Source of the DNA: Pseudorhizobium xiangyangii
Lineage (GTDB): Bacteria; Pseudomonadota; Alphaproteobacteria; Rhizobiales; Rhizobiaceae
Reading direction: 5' to 3'
NCBI RefSeq assembly: GCF_020531965.1
Contig: NZ_JAJAWH010000012.1
Coordinates: 62,001 to 126,000 of the forward strand
Length of the DNA stretch: 64,000 nucleotides
The notes beneath the pieces were generated by a model. It searched no databases. It saw nothing but the letters and a program-made list of their open reading frames with translations, and was not told where the DNA came from. The stretch's first letter is position 1, and each line of letters opens with the position of its first letter. This document shows positions 27,550 through 37,280 of the stretch, piece by piece. Position numbers and translations under genes: made by a program.

Positions 27550-28125
27550 ATGAACGTCATTCTTCTTGAACGGATTGCCAAGCTCGGCCAGATGGGCGAG
27601 ACCGTAAAGGTAAAGGACGGCTACGCCCGTAACTTCCTCCTCCCCCAGGGCAAGGCACTGCGTGCCAACGACGCCAACAAGAAGCGTTTCGAATCCGAGC
27701 GTTCGACGCTCGAAGCCCGTAACCTCGAGCGCAAGTCCGAAGCTCAGACGGTTGCCGACGCTCTCGCAGGCAAGACCTTCGTCATCGTCCGCTCGGCTGG
27801 CGAAACCGGCCAGCTCTACGGTTCTGTCGCTGCTCGCGACATCATCGAGGCTCTGGCTGCAGAAGGCTTCAACGTCGGCCGCAACCAGGTCGACCTGAAC
27901 ACGCCGATCAAGGCCATTGGCCTCCACACCGTTACGCTGCACCTGCACGCTGAAGTCGAGATCACGGTCGATCTCAACGTTGCACGTTCGGCAGAAGAAG
28001 CATCCCGCCAGGCCAAGGGCGAAAGCCTCACCTCGGCTGACGCCATCTACGGCGTGGACGAAGACGCACTGCGTCCGGAAGACTTCTTCGATCCGGACGC
28101 TGACCGCGACGGCGACGAAGAGTAA
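27550..28125 (+). CDS. rplI: 50S ribosomal protein L9
   Basis: 191 residues. The signature [36 protein letters not shown] is canonical L9, followed by the long helix and the C-terminal RNA-binding domain. The last ~35 residues ([10 protein letters not shown] to DGDEE) are an acidic extension found in alphaproteobacterial L9. An AAAGGACAG ribosome-binding sequence precedes the start. It ends the operon and is followed by a strong terminator. Confidence 0.97.
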   Translation: MNVILLERIAKLGQMGETVKVKDGYARNFLLPQGKALRANDANKKRFESERSTLEARNLERKSEAQTVADALAGKTFVIVRSAGETGQLYGSVAARDIIEALAAEGFNVGRNQVDLNTPIKAIGLHTVTLHLHAEVEITVDLNVARSAEEASRQAKGESLTSADAIYGVDEDALRPEDFFDPDADRDGDEE

Positions 28126-28147
28126 TCTTCATCGGCCTCTGACATTG

Positions 28148-28174
28148 AGCCCCCGGCATTGCCGGGGGCTTTTT
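28148..28174 (+). terminator. Rho-independent terminator of the rpsF-rplI operon
   Basis: A perfect 10-bp stem AGCCCCCGGC / GCCGGGGGCT (28148-28157 with 28161-28170) with loop ATT, followed by TTTT then CG. It lies 22 bases after the rplI stop and separates the operon from the converging ugpC. Confidence 0.93.
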
Positions 28175-28188
28175 CGTTTGGTGCTTCG

Positions 28189-29241
28189 TCAGGCTGATCG
28201 CTTGCCGCCGGCATCGAACATGTGAATGCTTGTTCGACCGGCAGCAATGCGGATCATTTCTCCTATCCCGATCTGTGAGCGGCCGGGAACGCGAAACACG
28301 ATCGTGTTGCCATCGGCAAACGAGCCGTGGACATAGCTTTCGGCGCCAACCAGCTCCACCGCGTCCACCTGCACCTGCCCCAGGAAGTCGGCCGGGGCGT
28401 CTGCCTCCGCAATCACGATATCCTCGGGACGAATTCCAACGGTCTCGATGGCGTTAGCCACGCCGGCCGTGTCCGAAAGCCTCCAGCCGCTCCCCTCGCC
28501 CAACTGCCGTTTCAGCAGGTTCATGGATGGCGAGCCGATAAACGTGGCGACGAATGTCGATGCGGGCCGCTCATAGAGTTCGATCGGTGTTCCCACCTGC
28601 TCGATCCGCCCGGCATTGAGCACCACCAAGCGGTCGGCAAGCGTCATGGCCTCCATCTGGTCGTGGGTGACGTAGACGCTGGTCGTCGCCAGCGAGCGCT
28701 GAAGCCGCCTGATCTCGACACGCATCTGCACGCGCAGCTTGGCGTCGAGATTAGATAGCGGCTCGTCGAAGAGAAAGGCCGCCGGCTTGCGAACAATCGC
28801 CCGCCCCATGGCCACGCGCTGGCGCTGCCCACCGGACAACTGGCGTGGCCTGCGGTCGAGGAATTGCTCGATTTCCAGCGCCTTGGAGGCCTCGGCGACA
28901 CGGCGGTCGATTTCATCCTTCGGCGTATTCCGGTTCTTCAAGCCATAGGACAGGTTCTGGCGCACCGTCATGTGCGGGTAGAGCGCATAGTTCTGGAAGA
29001 CCATGGCGATGTCGCGCTCGGCAGGTTCCAGTCCGTTGATGACGCGACCGCCAAGCACGATCTCGCCCGAAGAGATGCTTTCCAGCCCGGCGATCATACG
29101 AAGAAGCGTCGACTTTCCGCAGCCGGACGGCCCGACCAGCACGATCATTTCTCCATCGGCGATCTGCAGGGACACCCCCTTGATGGCGTCGATATTGCCG
29201 CCATAGACCTTGCGGACATCCTTGAGTTCAATTTCGGCCAT
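28189..29241 (-). CDS. ugpC: sn-Glycerol-3-phosphate ABC transporter ATP-binding protein
   Basis: 350 residues of the MalK/UgpC class. Walker [10 protein letters not shown] (about 37-45), signature [15 protein letters not shown], Walker [12 protein letters not shown] and the switch THDQMEAMT are present, followed by a C-terminal TOBE regulatory domain (about 240-350). It energises import of glycerol-3-phosphate and glycerophosphodiesters. Its start overlaps the ugpE stop (TAATG), and the order ugpB-A-E-C on the minus strand is the classical operon order. Confidence 0.93.
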   Translation of the reverse strand: MAEIELKDVRKVYGGNIDAIKGVSLQIADGEMIVLVGPSGCGKSTLLRMIAGLESISSGEIVLGGRVINGLEPAERDIAMVFQNYALYPHMTVRQNLSYGLKNRNTPKDEIDRRVAEASKALEIEQFLDRRPRQLSGGQRQRVAMGRAIVRKPAAFLFDEPLSNLDAKLRVQMRVEIRRLQRSLATTSVYVTHDQMEAMTLADRLVVLNAGRIEQVGTPIELYERPASTFVATFIGSPSMNLLKRQLGEGSGWRLSDTAGVANAIETVGIRPEDIVIAEADAPADFLGQVQVDAVELVGAESYVHGSFADGNTIVFRVPGRSQIGIGEMIRIAAGRTSIHMFDAGGKRSA

Positions 29242-30089
29242 TACTTTTCAGTCTCCACAAGACCCTTGACGAACCAGCGCTGCATCAGCACCACGACCAG
29301 CACGGGCGGGATGATGGCGAGGACCGCCGTAACCATGACGTAATTCCACGGGGTGGATGCGTCGGTGAAATCGACCATTCGCCGAAGCCCGATGATGATC
29401 GTGTTCATCTTCGCATCGTTGGTGACGAGCAGCGGCCAGAGATACTGAGTCCAGCCATAGATGAAGAGGATCACGAAGAGGGCCGCGATATTGGTCTTCG
29501 AGAGAGGCAGAAGGATATCCTTCATGAACCGGAAGGGCCCCGCATTGTCGATCCGCGCAGCCTCGACCATTTCGCCCGGGATCGTCAGGAAGAACTGGCG
29601 AAACAGGAATGTCGCTGTGGCCGAGGCCATCAACGGCAGCGTCAGCCCGGCATAGGTGTCGAGCAGGCCGAGATCGACGATCACCTTGTAGGTCGGCAGG
29701 ATGCGAACCTCCACCGGCAGCATCAGGGTGATGAAAATCATCCAGAAGAAGGCCATCCGGAACGGGAACCGGAAGAAGACGATCGCAAATGCCGACAGGA
29801 AGGAGATGATGATCTTGCCGATGGCGATCGCGAGAGCCACCACGAACGTATTGAGCAGAAGCCGTTCAAGGCTGACGCCGACGACCTTTTCCAGTCCGCC
29901 CGACATGGCGCCGGAATAATTCTCGACGAAGTGATCCCCCGGTAGCAACGACATCGGTGCACGGATGACCTCGGCAGAGGTCATCGTCGAGGCAACGAAC
30001 GTATAGTAGATCGGGAAGGCGACGATCAGGATGCCGATCACCAGCATCAGGTGAGCCATCAGCTTCGCAAGCGGACGGTTTTCAATCAT
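29241..30089 (-). CDS. ugpE: sn-Glycerol-3-phosphate ABC transporter permease UgpE
   Basis: 282 residues, six membrane helices of the MalG/UgpE type. The EAA loop reads [24 protein letters not shown], where the ATPase docks. The N-terminus [19 protein letters not shown] matches UgpE of rhizobia. It is separated from ugpA by nine bases and overlaps ugpC by one base, so the permease and ATPase subunits are translated together. Confidence 0.93.
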   Translation of the reverse strand: MIENRPLAKLMAHLMLVIGILIVAFPIYYTFVASTMTSAEVIRAPMSLLPGDHFVENYSGAMSGGLEKVVGVSLERLLLNTFVVALAIAIGKIIISFLSAFAIVFFRFPFRMAFFWMIFITLMLPVEVRILPTYKVIVDLGLLDTYAGLTLPLMASATATFLFRQFFLTIPGEMVEAARIDNAGPFRFMKDILLPLSKTNIAALFVILFIYGWTQYLWPLLVTNDAKMNTIIIGLRRMVDFTDASTPWNYVMVTAVLAIIPPVLVVVLMQRWFVKGLVETEK

Positions 30090-30098
30090 GTTCGGCCC

Positions 30099-30980
30099 TC
30101 ATCCATAATGCACCTTTTTCTCGACGAAGCGGAACTGGAAGGCCGTGAGCGCAATCACGATGACCATCAGCACAACCGACTGAGCGGCGGACGAGCCGAG
30201 GTTCAGGTTCACGAAGCCGTCGTTGTAGACCTTGTATACCAAGGTCTCCGTGGCTCTTGCGGGGCCTCCGCCGGTGACTGCGTGGATGATGCCGAAGGTA
30301 TCGAAGAAGGCGTAGACGGTGTTGACCACCAGAAGGAAGAAGGTCGTCGGGGCCAACAGCGGGAAGACGATCGTCCAGAAGCGCCGGCTTCCGCGTGCCC
30401 CATCGATGGCGGCCGCTTCGAGAAGCGACTTGGGGATGGCCTGCAGTCCGGCGACGAAGAACAGGAAGTTGTAGCTGATCTGCTTCCAGGCTGCCGCGCC
30501 TACGACGAGGATCATTGCCTGGTTACCGTCCAGCAGCGGGTCCCACATCACGCCGTTGCGGCGCAGGAGATAAGCGAAGGTACCCATGGCCGGATTGAAC
30601 ATGAACAGCCAGAGCATGCCGGCCACCGCCGGCGCCACCGCATAGGGAATGATCATGAACGTGCGGTAGAAACTGCGCCCGCGCACAACCAGATCGGCAG
30701 CAGTCGCCAGCAGAAGCGCCGTTCCCATCGCGAGCGCCGCCGTCAGGATGCTGAAGACGACAGTCACCTGCAGCGAATGCAGGTAGTTCGGGTCACTGAA
30801 GATCGCCGAGAAATTGGCGAAGCCGACGAAGGTGCTCCTGAGGCCGAACGGGTCTTCGCGCATAGCCGACTGATAGAGCGCCTGGCTGGCGGGCCAGAAG
30901 AAGAAGACCAGCGTCAGGACGATCTGCGGCGCGACGAGCAAGTACGGAAGTATCTTGTTGGGAAATACGACATTCTGCAA
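30099..30980 (-). CDS. ugpA: sn-Glycerol-3-phosphate ABC transporter permease UgpA
   Basis: 293 residues, six membrane helices of the MalF/UgpA type, with the EAA loop [20 protein letters not shown]. The start is taken as the TTG at 30980-30978: GGAGG (30993-30989) lies eight bases before it and the product begins [12 protein letters not shown], matching UgpA. A second in-frame TTG at 30995 is upstream of the ribosome-binding site and unlikely. The rare start may set a lower level than the abundant binding protein UgpB, 68 bases upstream. Confidence 0.92.
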   Translation of the reverse strand: MQNVVFPNKILPYLLVAPQIVLTLVFFFWPASQALYQSAMREDPFGLRSTFVGFANFSAIFSDPNYLHSLQVTVVFSILTAALAMGTALLLATAADLVVRGRSFYRTFMIIPYAVAPAVAGMLWLFMFNPAMGTFAYLLRRNGVMWDPLLDGNQAMILVVGAAAWKQISYNFLFFVAGLQAIPKSLLEAAAIDGARGSRRFWTIVFPLLAPTTFFLLVVNTVYAFFDTFGIIHAVTGGGPARATETLVYKVYNDGFVNLNLGSSAAQSVVLMVIVIALTAFQFRFVEKKVHYG

Positions 30981-31048
30981 AGTGAGGCCCTCCAACAGAC
31001 AAAGGACCGCCCGGACGGTTTGTCCGGACGGCGTTGAGGAAGGGTTGC

Positions 31049-32359
31049 TTAGTTGCCGAGCGCCTGCTGGATTGCAGAGTTGCCACGCTCCACGGCCTTG
31101 TCGAGGGCTGCCTTGGCATCCTGCTGGCCAGCCAGCATCGCCTCGAACTCCTCGTTCATGATGTCGCGGACCTGCGGCAGGTTGATAAGCCGGACGCCCT
31201 TGGAATTCTCGGTCGGCTCCTTGTTCAACATCTGCTGGATAGGCGTTTCGCGGCCCGGGTTCTTTTCATAGAATCCGGATTCTTTTGTCGCCTTGTAGGC
31301 TTCCATCGTTACCGGCAGATAGCCCGAGACCTGGTGCAGGCGCGACTGGATTTCGGTCTGCGACAGGAAGTTGAAGAACTCGGCGATACCCTTGTATTCC
31401 TCGTCGCTTTTCCCGCCGAAGACCCAGAGGCTTGCACCGCCGGGAGTGGTGTTCTGCGGGCGGCCTTCACCCTCGTGGTAGGGCAACTGGCCGATTCCGT
31501 AGTTCAGGCCGCTCTTGACGATATCGCCCAGTCCGCCGGAGGATTCCGTCAGGATGCCGCATTCGCCCGAGAGGAACAGCTGTTTTGCTTCCGACGTGCG
31601 GCCGCCATAACGGAAGGCACCTTCCTTTGCGAGATCCGCAATCGACTGGAAATGCTCGACAAACAGCGGCGCGTTGAACTTCAGCTCGACGTCCGTGGCG
31701 CCAAGGCCGTTTTCGTTTGTCGCATAGGACACGTTGTTCCAGGCGGCGAAGTTCTCGGTCTGGATCCAGGTCAGCCATGTCGATGTGTAGCCGCAAGGAG
31801 CAGCACCGCTAGTCTTGATCTTGCGGGCGGCGTCCCAGACTTCCGGCCAGGTCTTCGGCGGGTTGTTCACATCGAGACCGGCCTTCTCGAAAACGTCCTT
31901 GTTGTAATAGAGGATCGGAGAAGACGAGTTGTAAGGGAAGGACAACATGGTGCCGTCCGGCTTTGAATAGTAGGCGACGATGCCCGACAGGTACTTCGAC
32001 TTGTCGAAGGTATAGCCGCCCTTTTCCAGAACTTCGGCAACCGGAACGATCGCACCTTCCGCACCCATCATGACGCCGGTACCGACGTCGAAGACCTGGA
32101 TGATGGCGGGTGGCTGCTTGGCACGAAACGCGGCGATGCCGGCGTTCAGCGCCTCCGGATACGTGCCCTTGAAGACCGGCACGATCTTGTATTCACTCTG
32201 CTTCTCGTTGAATTCCTTGGCGAGTGCGTCGACTACCTCGTTGTTGGCGCCCGTCATGGCGTGCCACCATTGCAGTTCGGTGGCGGCCAATGCACTGGAC
32301 GCCCAAAGCATAGACAAGCTGGCAACTGCCGCAGATGCAGCGATCATCTTCGTGGACAT
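31049..32359 (-). CDS. ugpB: sn-Glycerol-3-phosphate-binding periplasmic protein
   Basis: 436 residues. A signal peptide (1-25, ending SSALA-A) is followed by the UgpB opening [25 protein letters not shown]. Other UgpB features are [27 protein letters not shown] and [11 protein letters not shown]. It captures glycerol-3-phosphate and glycerophosphodiesters in the periplasm for the UgpAEC channel. GGGAGG lies just before the ATG. It is first in the operon and divergent from dnaB. The ugp genes are often phosphate-starvation controlled, but I find no convincing Pho box here. Confidence 0.95.
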   Translation of the reverse strand: MSTKMIAASAAVASLSMLWASSALAATELQWWHAMTGANNEVVDALAKEFNEKQSEYKIVPVFKGTYPEALNAGIAAFRAKQPPAIIQVFDVGTGVMMGAEGAIVPVAEVLEKGGYTFDKSKYLSGIVAYYSKPDGTMLSFPYNSSSPILYYNKDVFEKAGLDVNNPPKTWPEVWDAARKIKTSGAAPCGYTSTWLTWIQTENFAAWNNVSYATNENGLGATDVELKFNAPLFVEHFQSIADLAKEGAFRYGGRTSEAKQLFLSGECGILTESSGGLGDIVKSGLNYGIGQLPYHEGEGRPQNTTPGGASLWVFGGKSDEEYKGIAEFFNFLSQTEIQSRLHQVSGYLPVTMEAYKATKESGFYEKNPGRETPIQQMLNKEPTENSKGVRLINLPQVRDIMNEEFEAMLAGQQDAKAALDKAVERGNSAIQQALGN

Positions 32360-32738
32360 GTTTTCCTCCCTGTACCACCAAAATCAGGACACTCCCCATG
32401 TCCCGTTCCAGCGGATGGCTACCTCCAGCGCATCCGCCGATCTTTCAAGCCTAAACCAGCTAAACCAAATTTGGGTGCAATGACAATGGGATATTTTCCC
32501 GGCGCGTCGCAACGACGCGACCACACCACTCGCCCGCCATCACGAAGCCACTGCCTTGTCGCGAATCAGCGACAAACGTATCTTTTGCCACGGTCAAATG
32601 ATCTTGACGGTTTTGGTATGCCTTATCCACAGCCTCGTCTTTCGACTGTGGATTTCACGATTGTGGGGGTGGCGATCCGCTCATCTGCCGCAAACTGCTG
32701 TATGGTTGCACCGACTCTTAAAGCCACGATTGGAAGAC
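32360..32738. promoter_or_regulatory. Divergent ugpB / dnaB intergenic region (379 bases)
   Basis: No ORF with coding character. On the ugpB side are an inverted repeat GCGGATG/CATCCGC (32411-32417, 32431-32437), direct repeats TAAACCA (32452-32458, 32461-32467), a CCAAATTTGG palindrome (32465-32474) and a minus-strand TTGTCA / 16 bases / TTTAGC promoter candidate. In the centre is CGCGTCG-CAA-CGACGCG (32503-32519). On the dnaB side are a CTTGAC -35-like element near 32603 and the DnaA-box inverted repeat listed separately. A GGAAG precedes the dnaB ATG. Confidence 0.55.
32623..32653. promoter_or_regulatory. DnaA-box inverted repeat upstream of dnaB
   Basis: TTATCCACA (32623-32631) is a perfect match to the DnaA box consensus TTATNCACA. 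Together with the following G it forms ATCCACAG, repeated in inverse orientation as CTGTGGAT at 32646-32653, a perfect 8-bp inverted repeat with a 13-base spacer, lying 86-116 bases before the dnaB ATG. Confidence 0.6.
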
Positions 32739-34241
32739 ATGCAGGACGTAGCACGCAAGCTGACGGCACTCAGCAACAAGGACGCCGAACCCCATTACCG
32801 CGAAGCCCCGAACAATATCGAGGCGGAGCAGGCGCTGCTGGGTGCGATCCTCGTCAACAACGACGCCTATTACCGCGTGTCGGACTTCCTGAAGCCGGCC
32901 CACCTGTTCGAGCCGCTGCACCGCAAGATTTTCGAGGTCGCCGGCGACATCATCCGCATGGGCAAGACCGCCAACCCGATTACGCTGAAGAATTTCGTGC
33001 CTGCCGACGATCGCGTCGGAGACATGACGGTGGCGCAATATCTCGCCCGCCTTGCCGCGGAAGCCGTATCGATCATCAACGCCGAAGACTATGGCCGGGC
33101 GATCTACGACCTGGCGCTGCGCCGCGCGCTGATCCAGATCGGCGAGGACGTGGTCAACATCGCCTACGACGCGCCGCTGGACATGCCGCCGCAGAGCCAG
33201 ATCGAAGACACCGAACGCCGTCTCTTCGAGTTGGCGGAGACCGGCCGCTACGACGGCGGTTTCCAGTCGTTCAACGACGCGGTGACCCAGGCGATCGACA
33301 TGGCCGGTGCCGCCTTCGAGCGCGACGGGCACCTTTCCGGCATCTCGACCGGCATCATGTCGCTTGACGGCAAGATGGGCGGCTTGCAGCGCTCCGACTT
33401 GATCGTGCTTGCAGGACGCCCCGGCATGGGCAAGACCTCGCTTGCCACCAACATCGCCTACAACATCGCCGCGTCCTACGAGCCGGAAGTGCAGCCCGAC
33501 GGATCCTTCAAGGCAAAGAACGGCGGCGTCGTCGGCTTCTACTCGCTCGAAATGTCGTCCGAACAGCTCGCCACCCGTATCATTTCCGAGCAGACGGAAG
33601 TCTCCTCCTCGAAGATCCGCCGCGGTGACATCACCGAGGCCGATTTCGAGAAGCTCGTCGCCTGCAGTCAGATGATGCAGAAGGTGCCGCTCTTCATCGA
33701 CCAGACCGGTGGTATCTCGATCGCCCAGCTTTCTGCCCGCGCCCGCCGCCTGAAGCGCCAGCGTGGCCTTGATTGCCTGGTGGTGGATTATATCCAGCTG
33801 ATGACCGGCTCCGGCAAATCCGGGGAGAACCGCGTCCAGGAGATTACCCAGATCACGACGGGCCTGAAGGCGCTCGGCAAGGAGCTGAACGTCCCCATCG
33901 TCGCGCTGTCGCAGCTCTCTCGTGGCGTGGAAAGCCGAGAGGACAAGCGTCCGCAGCTCTCCGACCTTCGTGAATCGGGCTCGATCGAGCAGGACGCGGA
34001 CGTCGTGCTCTTCGTGTTCCGCGAGGAATACTACGTCAAGAACATGGAACCCCGCGACATCAGCGACCCCAAGTATCCGGAATGGGAAACCCTTTTCGAC
34101 AAGGTGAAGGGCACCGCGGACGTGATTATCGCCAAGCAGCGTCACGGACCGACCGGCACCGTCAAGCTTGCGTTCCAGGCCGAATACACGCGCTTTACGG
34201 ACCTGGCCGACCCATCGTTCACGGCCTACGAAGAGCCTTGA
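32739..34241 (+). CDS. dnaB: Replicative DNA helicase
   Basis: 500 residues. The N-terminal primase-interacting domain (PNNIEAEQALLGAIL) is followed by the RecA-like motor, with Walker A GRPGMGKTS (Lys232), SLEMSSEQLATR, Walker B VVDYIQLM, and SQLSRGVESREDKRP with the DLRESGSIEQDAD segment. It unwinds DNA ahead of the replication fork as a hexamer. The start MQDVARKL is preceded by GGAAG; the frame is open back to 32556 but those codons overlap the promoter region. It heads dnaB-alr-radA-cvpA-purF. Confidence 0.96.
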   Translation: MQDVARKLTALSNKDAEPHYREAPNNIEAEQALLGAILVNNDAYYRVSDFLKPAHLFEPLHRKIFEVAGDIIRMGKTANPITLKNFVPADDRVGDMTVAQYLARLAAEAVSIINAEDYGRAIYDLALRRALIQIGEDVVNIAYDAPLDMPPQSQIEDTERRLFELAETGRYDGGFQSFNDAVTQAIDMAGAAFERDGHLSGISTGIMSLDGKMGGLQRSDLIVLAGRPGMGKTSLATNIAYNIAASYEPEVQPDGSFKAKNGGVVGFYSLEMSSEQLATRIISEQTEVSSSKIRRGDITEADFEKLVACSQMMQKVPLFIDQTGGISIAQLSARARRLKRQRGLDCLVVDYIQLMTGSGKSGENRVQEITQITTGLKALGKELNVPIVALSQLSRGVESREDKRPQLSDLRESGSIEQDADVVLFVFREEYYVKNMEPRDISDPKYPEWETLFDKVKGTADVIIAKQRHGPTGTVKLAFQAEYTRFTDLADPSFTAYEEP

Positions 34242-34279
34242 GGCACATCCGCGGCGGGATCACATTCCCGCCGCCCGCA

Positions 34280-34296
34280 GGGCTGCGACGCAGCCC
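34280..34296 (+). terminator. Weak hairpin after dnaB
   Basis: GGGCTGC / GCAGCCC (34280-34286 with 34290-34296) is a perfect 7-bp stem with a 3-base loop, 39 bases past the dnaB stop. Only CTCTTTC follows, so termination would be partial. The remainder of the 283-base gap to alr shows no further element I can name. Confidence 0.35.
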
Positions 34297-34524
34297 CGAC
34301 TGCCTCTTTCACCGATACTTCCCGGCATCGATGCGGCCAAAGCGCATGCCATGGCATCATCGCGTGGCCACACGGCATGGCGTTTGGTGCGGGCTTCTGA
34401 GAAACGCTGTGCATGGCGGCATAATAACCCTCGGAGGCATTACCCTATTGAGCAAAAGTGATAGGCTGCCCGAAAAGACGCGGGCAACCGCGGCTTATTC
34501 CATGCCTTTGTTCCCAGGAATGCC

Positions 34525-35685
34525 ATGACTGACCAAGACTTCCTTCCCGCCGATGCCGACGAGTTCGACATCGCTCCTGTTCGCTTGACCGTCGACCTCG
34601 CCGCACTGACGGATAACTGGCGGGATATGGCACGCCGGTCCGGCAAGTCGCGGACAGCCGCCGTCGTCAAGGCGGACGCCTACGGCTTGGGCTTGGAGGA
34701 TTGCGGCATCGCCCTTTACGAGGCAGGAGCACGCGATTTCTTCGTGGCTGTCGTTCAGGAAGGCGTGACGCTTCGCGCCTATGCTCCAGATGCCCGTATA
34801 TTCGTCCTCTCGGGGATATGGCCGGGACAGGAGCATCTGTTTTTCGAACATGACCTGGTACCGGTACTGACCTCCGAGGAACAGCTTGCCCTGTGGATGG
34901 CTGTGGTGGCAGAGCATGGCGATCACCCCTGCGCCCTGCAGGTGGATACCGGCTTCAACCGTCTCGGCTTGTCCATGCAAGAGGCGATCGAGCTGGCCGA
35001 CGATGTGTCCCGGCCGGCCAGTTTCTCGCCCGTCCTCGTCCTGTCGCATCTTCACAGCGGCGACATGCCGTCTGCTCCAAGCAACAAGGCCCAGCTTGAG
35101 TCTTTCCAGAAAGTTAGCGCCGCTTTCGAAGGAATCGATTCAAGTCTTTCAGCGTCTGCCGGAATTTTTCTGGGAGAGGATTACCACTTCGATCTCACCC
35201 GGCCGGGCATAGCGTTATATGGTGGCGAGGCCATCGACGGCATGAAGCCGCTCCGGACGGTGGCAAAGGCGGAAGCCCGTATCATCCAGATCCGCACAGC
35301 CGGGACCGGCGACACGGTTAGCTATGGCGCCACCTATCAGCTGACGCGACCGAGCCGCCTGGCCATCGTTTCCGTCGGTTATGCGGATGGCTACCTCCGC
35401 TCGCTGTCGGGTTCCGGCGTTCCGCTGCGCGCCGGCGGAACTCAAGGGGGCTTCGGCTTCATTGCCGGGCACCGGATCCCCGTCGTCGGACGGATCACCA
35501 TGGACCTGACAATCTTCGACGTCACCGACGTTCCGGAGAACGAGATCAAGACGGGCGATTACGTCGAGCTCTTCGGCCCCAACATCCCGCTCGACGATGT
35601 GGCGCGTGCAGCCGGGACGATCGGCTACGAAGTGCTGACCGGCCTGGGGCTGCGCCACGAACGACGGTATATCTATCCCGATTGA
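34525..35685 (+). CDS. alr: Alanine racemase
   Basis: 386 residues. PLP-binding Lys49 lies in AAVVKADAYGLG, the catalytic Tyr267 of the second domain lies in TVSYGATY, and VSVGYADGY and VVGRITMDLT follow. It interconverts L- and D-alanine for peptidoglycan. The SHLHSGDMPS and SASAGIF segments differ slightly from the commonest forms but keep the expected positions. AGGAATGCC precedes the ATG. Position between dnaB and radA is standard for Rhizobiaceae. Confidence 0.94.
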   Translation: MTDQDFLPADADEFDIAPVRLTVDLAALTDNWRDMARRSGKSRTAAVVKADAYGLGLEDCGIALYEAGARDFFVAVVQEGVTLRAYAPDARIFVLSGIWPGQEHLFFEHDLVPVLTSEEQLALWMAVVAEHGDHPCALQVDTGFNRLGLSMQEAIELADDVSRPASFSPVLVLSHLHSGDMPSAPSNKAQLESFQKVSAAFEGIDSSLSASAGIFLGEDYHFDLTRPGIALYGGEAIDGMKPLRTVAKAEARIIQIRTAGTGDTVSYGATYQLTRPSRLAIVSVGYADGYLRSLSGSGVPLRAGGTQGGFGFIAGHRIPVVGRITMDLTIFDVTDVPENEIKTGDYVELFGPNIPLDDVARAAGTIGYEVLTGLGLRHERRYIYPD

Positions 35686-35791
35686 TGTCCGGCGCCGCTT
35701 GCCATCCGCCACCAGTTTCGACTAGAAGAAGAAAAGTTCCGCTTTTGTTCACGGCGGATATGACTGGCACTCAAGGCGGCGACCGATCCTC

Positions 35792-37195
35792 ATGGTAAAA
35801 CCAAAAACCCAATTCGTGTGCCAGAACTGCGGCACGGTTCACAATCGTTGGGCCGGCAAGTGCGATGGCTGCGGTGAGTGGAACACGATCGTTGAAGAAG
35901 ATCCTATGGGCGGGATCGGCGGCGGTCCCGGCAAGGTGCCCAAAAAGGGTCGGGCGGTGGCTCTCACCACGCTCTCCGGTGAAACGGAAGAGGCCCCACG
36001 CATTCACACCGGCATTTCCGAACTCGACCGGGCGACCGGCGGTGGCTTCGTGCGTGGCTCGGCGGTGCTGATCGGCGGCGATCCGGGGATCGGCAAGTCC
36101 ACGCTCCTGATGCAGGCGGCGGCGGCACTTTCGCGCCGTGGACACCGCATCATCTATGTCTCGGGCGAAGAAGCCGTCGCCCAGGTGCGATTGCGCGCTC
36201 AACGGCTGGGCGCGGCAGACACCGATGTGCTTCTGGCCGCCGAGACGAATGTCGAGGACATCCTTGCGACCATCGGCGAGGGCAAGCGGCCGGACCTCGT
36301 CATCATCGATTCCATCCAGACGCTGTGGAGCGACACAGCCGATTCCGCCCCCGGAACCGTCACCCAGGTACGCACCGGCGTTCAGGCCATGATCCGCTAC
36401 GCCAAGCAGACGGGAGCCGCCATGGTTCTGGTCGGCCATGTCACCAAGGAAGGACAGATCGCCGGGCCTCGGGTGGTCGAGCACATGGTCGATGCCGTTC
36501 TCTATTTCGAGGGCGACCGCGGCCACCACTACCGCATCCTGCGCACGGTCAAGAACCGGTTTGGACCAACCGACGAGATCGGCGTCTTCGAGATGTCCGA
36601 TATCGGCCTGCGAGAGGTTACCAACCCGTCCGAACTTTTCCTCGGCGAACGGAATGCGAAATCGCCCGGTGCCGCGGTCTTCGCCGGCATGGAAGGGACG
36701 CGGCCAGTGCTGGTGGAGGTTCAGGCTCTGGTGGCGCCGACCTCGCTCGGAACACCGCGTCGCGCCGTGGTCGGCTGGGATTCCTCGCGTTTGGCGATGA
36801 TCCTTGCCGTGCTGGAGGCCCATTGCGGCGTCCGGCTCGGCCAGCACGACGTTTACCTGAACGTCGCCGGCGGCTACCGCATTTCCGAGCCGGCCGCAGA
36901 CCTTGCCATCGCTTCCGCACTGGTTTCGTCGCTGGCGGGATCCGCCCTGCCCGCAGACTGTGCCTATTTCGGGGAAATCAGTCTCTCCGGCGCCGTCCGG
37001 CCTGTTTCGAAGACGGCACAACGACTGAAAGAGGCGGAAAAACTGGGCTTTTCCAGCGCGATGCTGCCTGCCAGCTCGGCGGAGCTGCCCAAATCCTCCA
37101 ACGGCCGCTGGATCGAAATCGAGGACCTTCCGGACCTCGTCAGCCGGATCGCAGGTTCTGCCGCACGGTTTGCAAACCCACAGGAAGATGATTGA
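35792..37195 (+). CDS. radA: DNA repair protein RadA
   Basis: 467 residues. An N-terminal zinc finger (C10, C13, C24, C27: CQNCG ... CDGCGEW) leads into a RecA-like ATPase with Walker A GGDPGIGKST (about 93-102), the RadA-specific KNRFGPTDE motif and a C-terminal Lon-protease-like domain (about 285-460). It promotes branch migration in homologous recombination as a DnaB-like hexameric motor. No strong ribosome-binding sequence is evident; the ATG at 35792 fits the family N-terminus. Confidence 0.96.
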   Translation: MVKPKTQFVCQNCGTVHNRWAGKCDGCGEWNTIVEEDPMGGIGGGPGKVPKKGRAVALTTLSGETEEAPRIHTGISELDRATGGGFVRGSAVLIGGDPGIGKSTLLMQAAAALSRRGHRIIYVSGEEAVAQVRLRAQRLGAADTDVLLAAETNVEDILATIGEGKRPDLVIIDSIQTLWSDTADSAPGTVTQVRTGVQAMIRYAKQTGAAMVLVGHVTKEGQIAGPRVVEHMVDAVLYFEGDRGHHYRILRTVKNRFGPTDEIGVFEMSDIGLREVTNPSELFLGERNAKSPGAAVFAGMEGTRPVLVEVQALVAPTSLGTPRRAVVGWDSSRLAMILAVLEAHCGVRLGQHDVYLNVAGGYRISEPAADLAIASALVSSLAGSALPADCAYFGEISLSGAVRPVSKTAQRLKEAEKLGFSSAMLPASSAELPKSSNGRWIEIEDLPDLVSRIAGSAARFANPQEDD

Positions 37196-37280
37196 TCTTC
37201 CGTTACCGGCACCACTGTTGTAAGAGACTGCCGGAACGCGGGGGGCCGTGCGCACGGCCAAGTCTTGGAGTACATCTTAC

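Noticed and set aside
32470-32500. Pho box before ugpB
   Set aside because: A TTGTCAT half-site appears on the minus strand, but no second 7-base half-site follows at four bases, so phosphate control is not supported by sequence alone.
32556-32738. 61-codon N-terminal extension of DnaB
   Set aside because: It covers the promoter and DnaA-box region and has no DnaB-like sequence; MQDVARKL with GGAAG matches the family start.
32718-34145. 475-codon minus-strand frame opposite dnaB
   Set aside because: Antisense to an intact replicative helicase; no independent support.
35771-37261. 496-codon minus-strand frame opposite radA
   Set aside because: Antisense shadow of radA; no family features or start signals.
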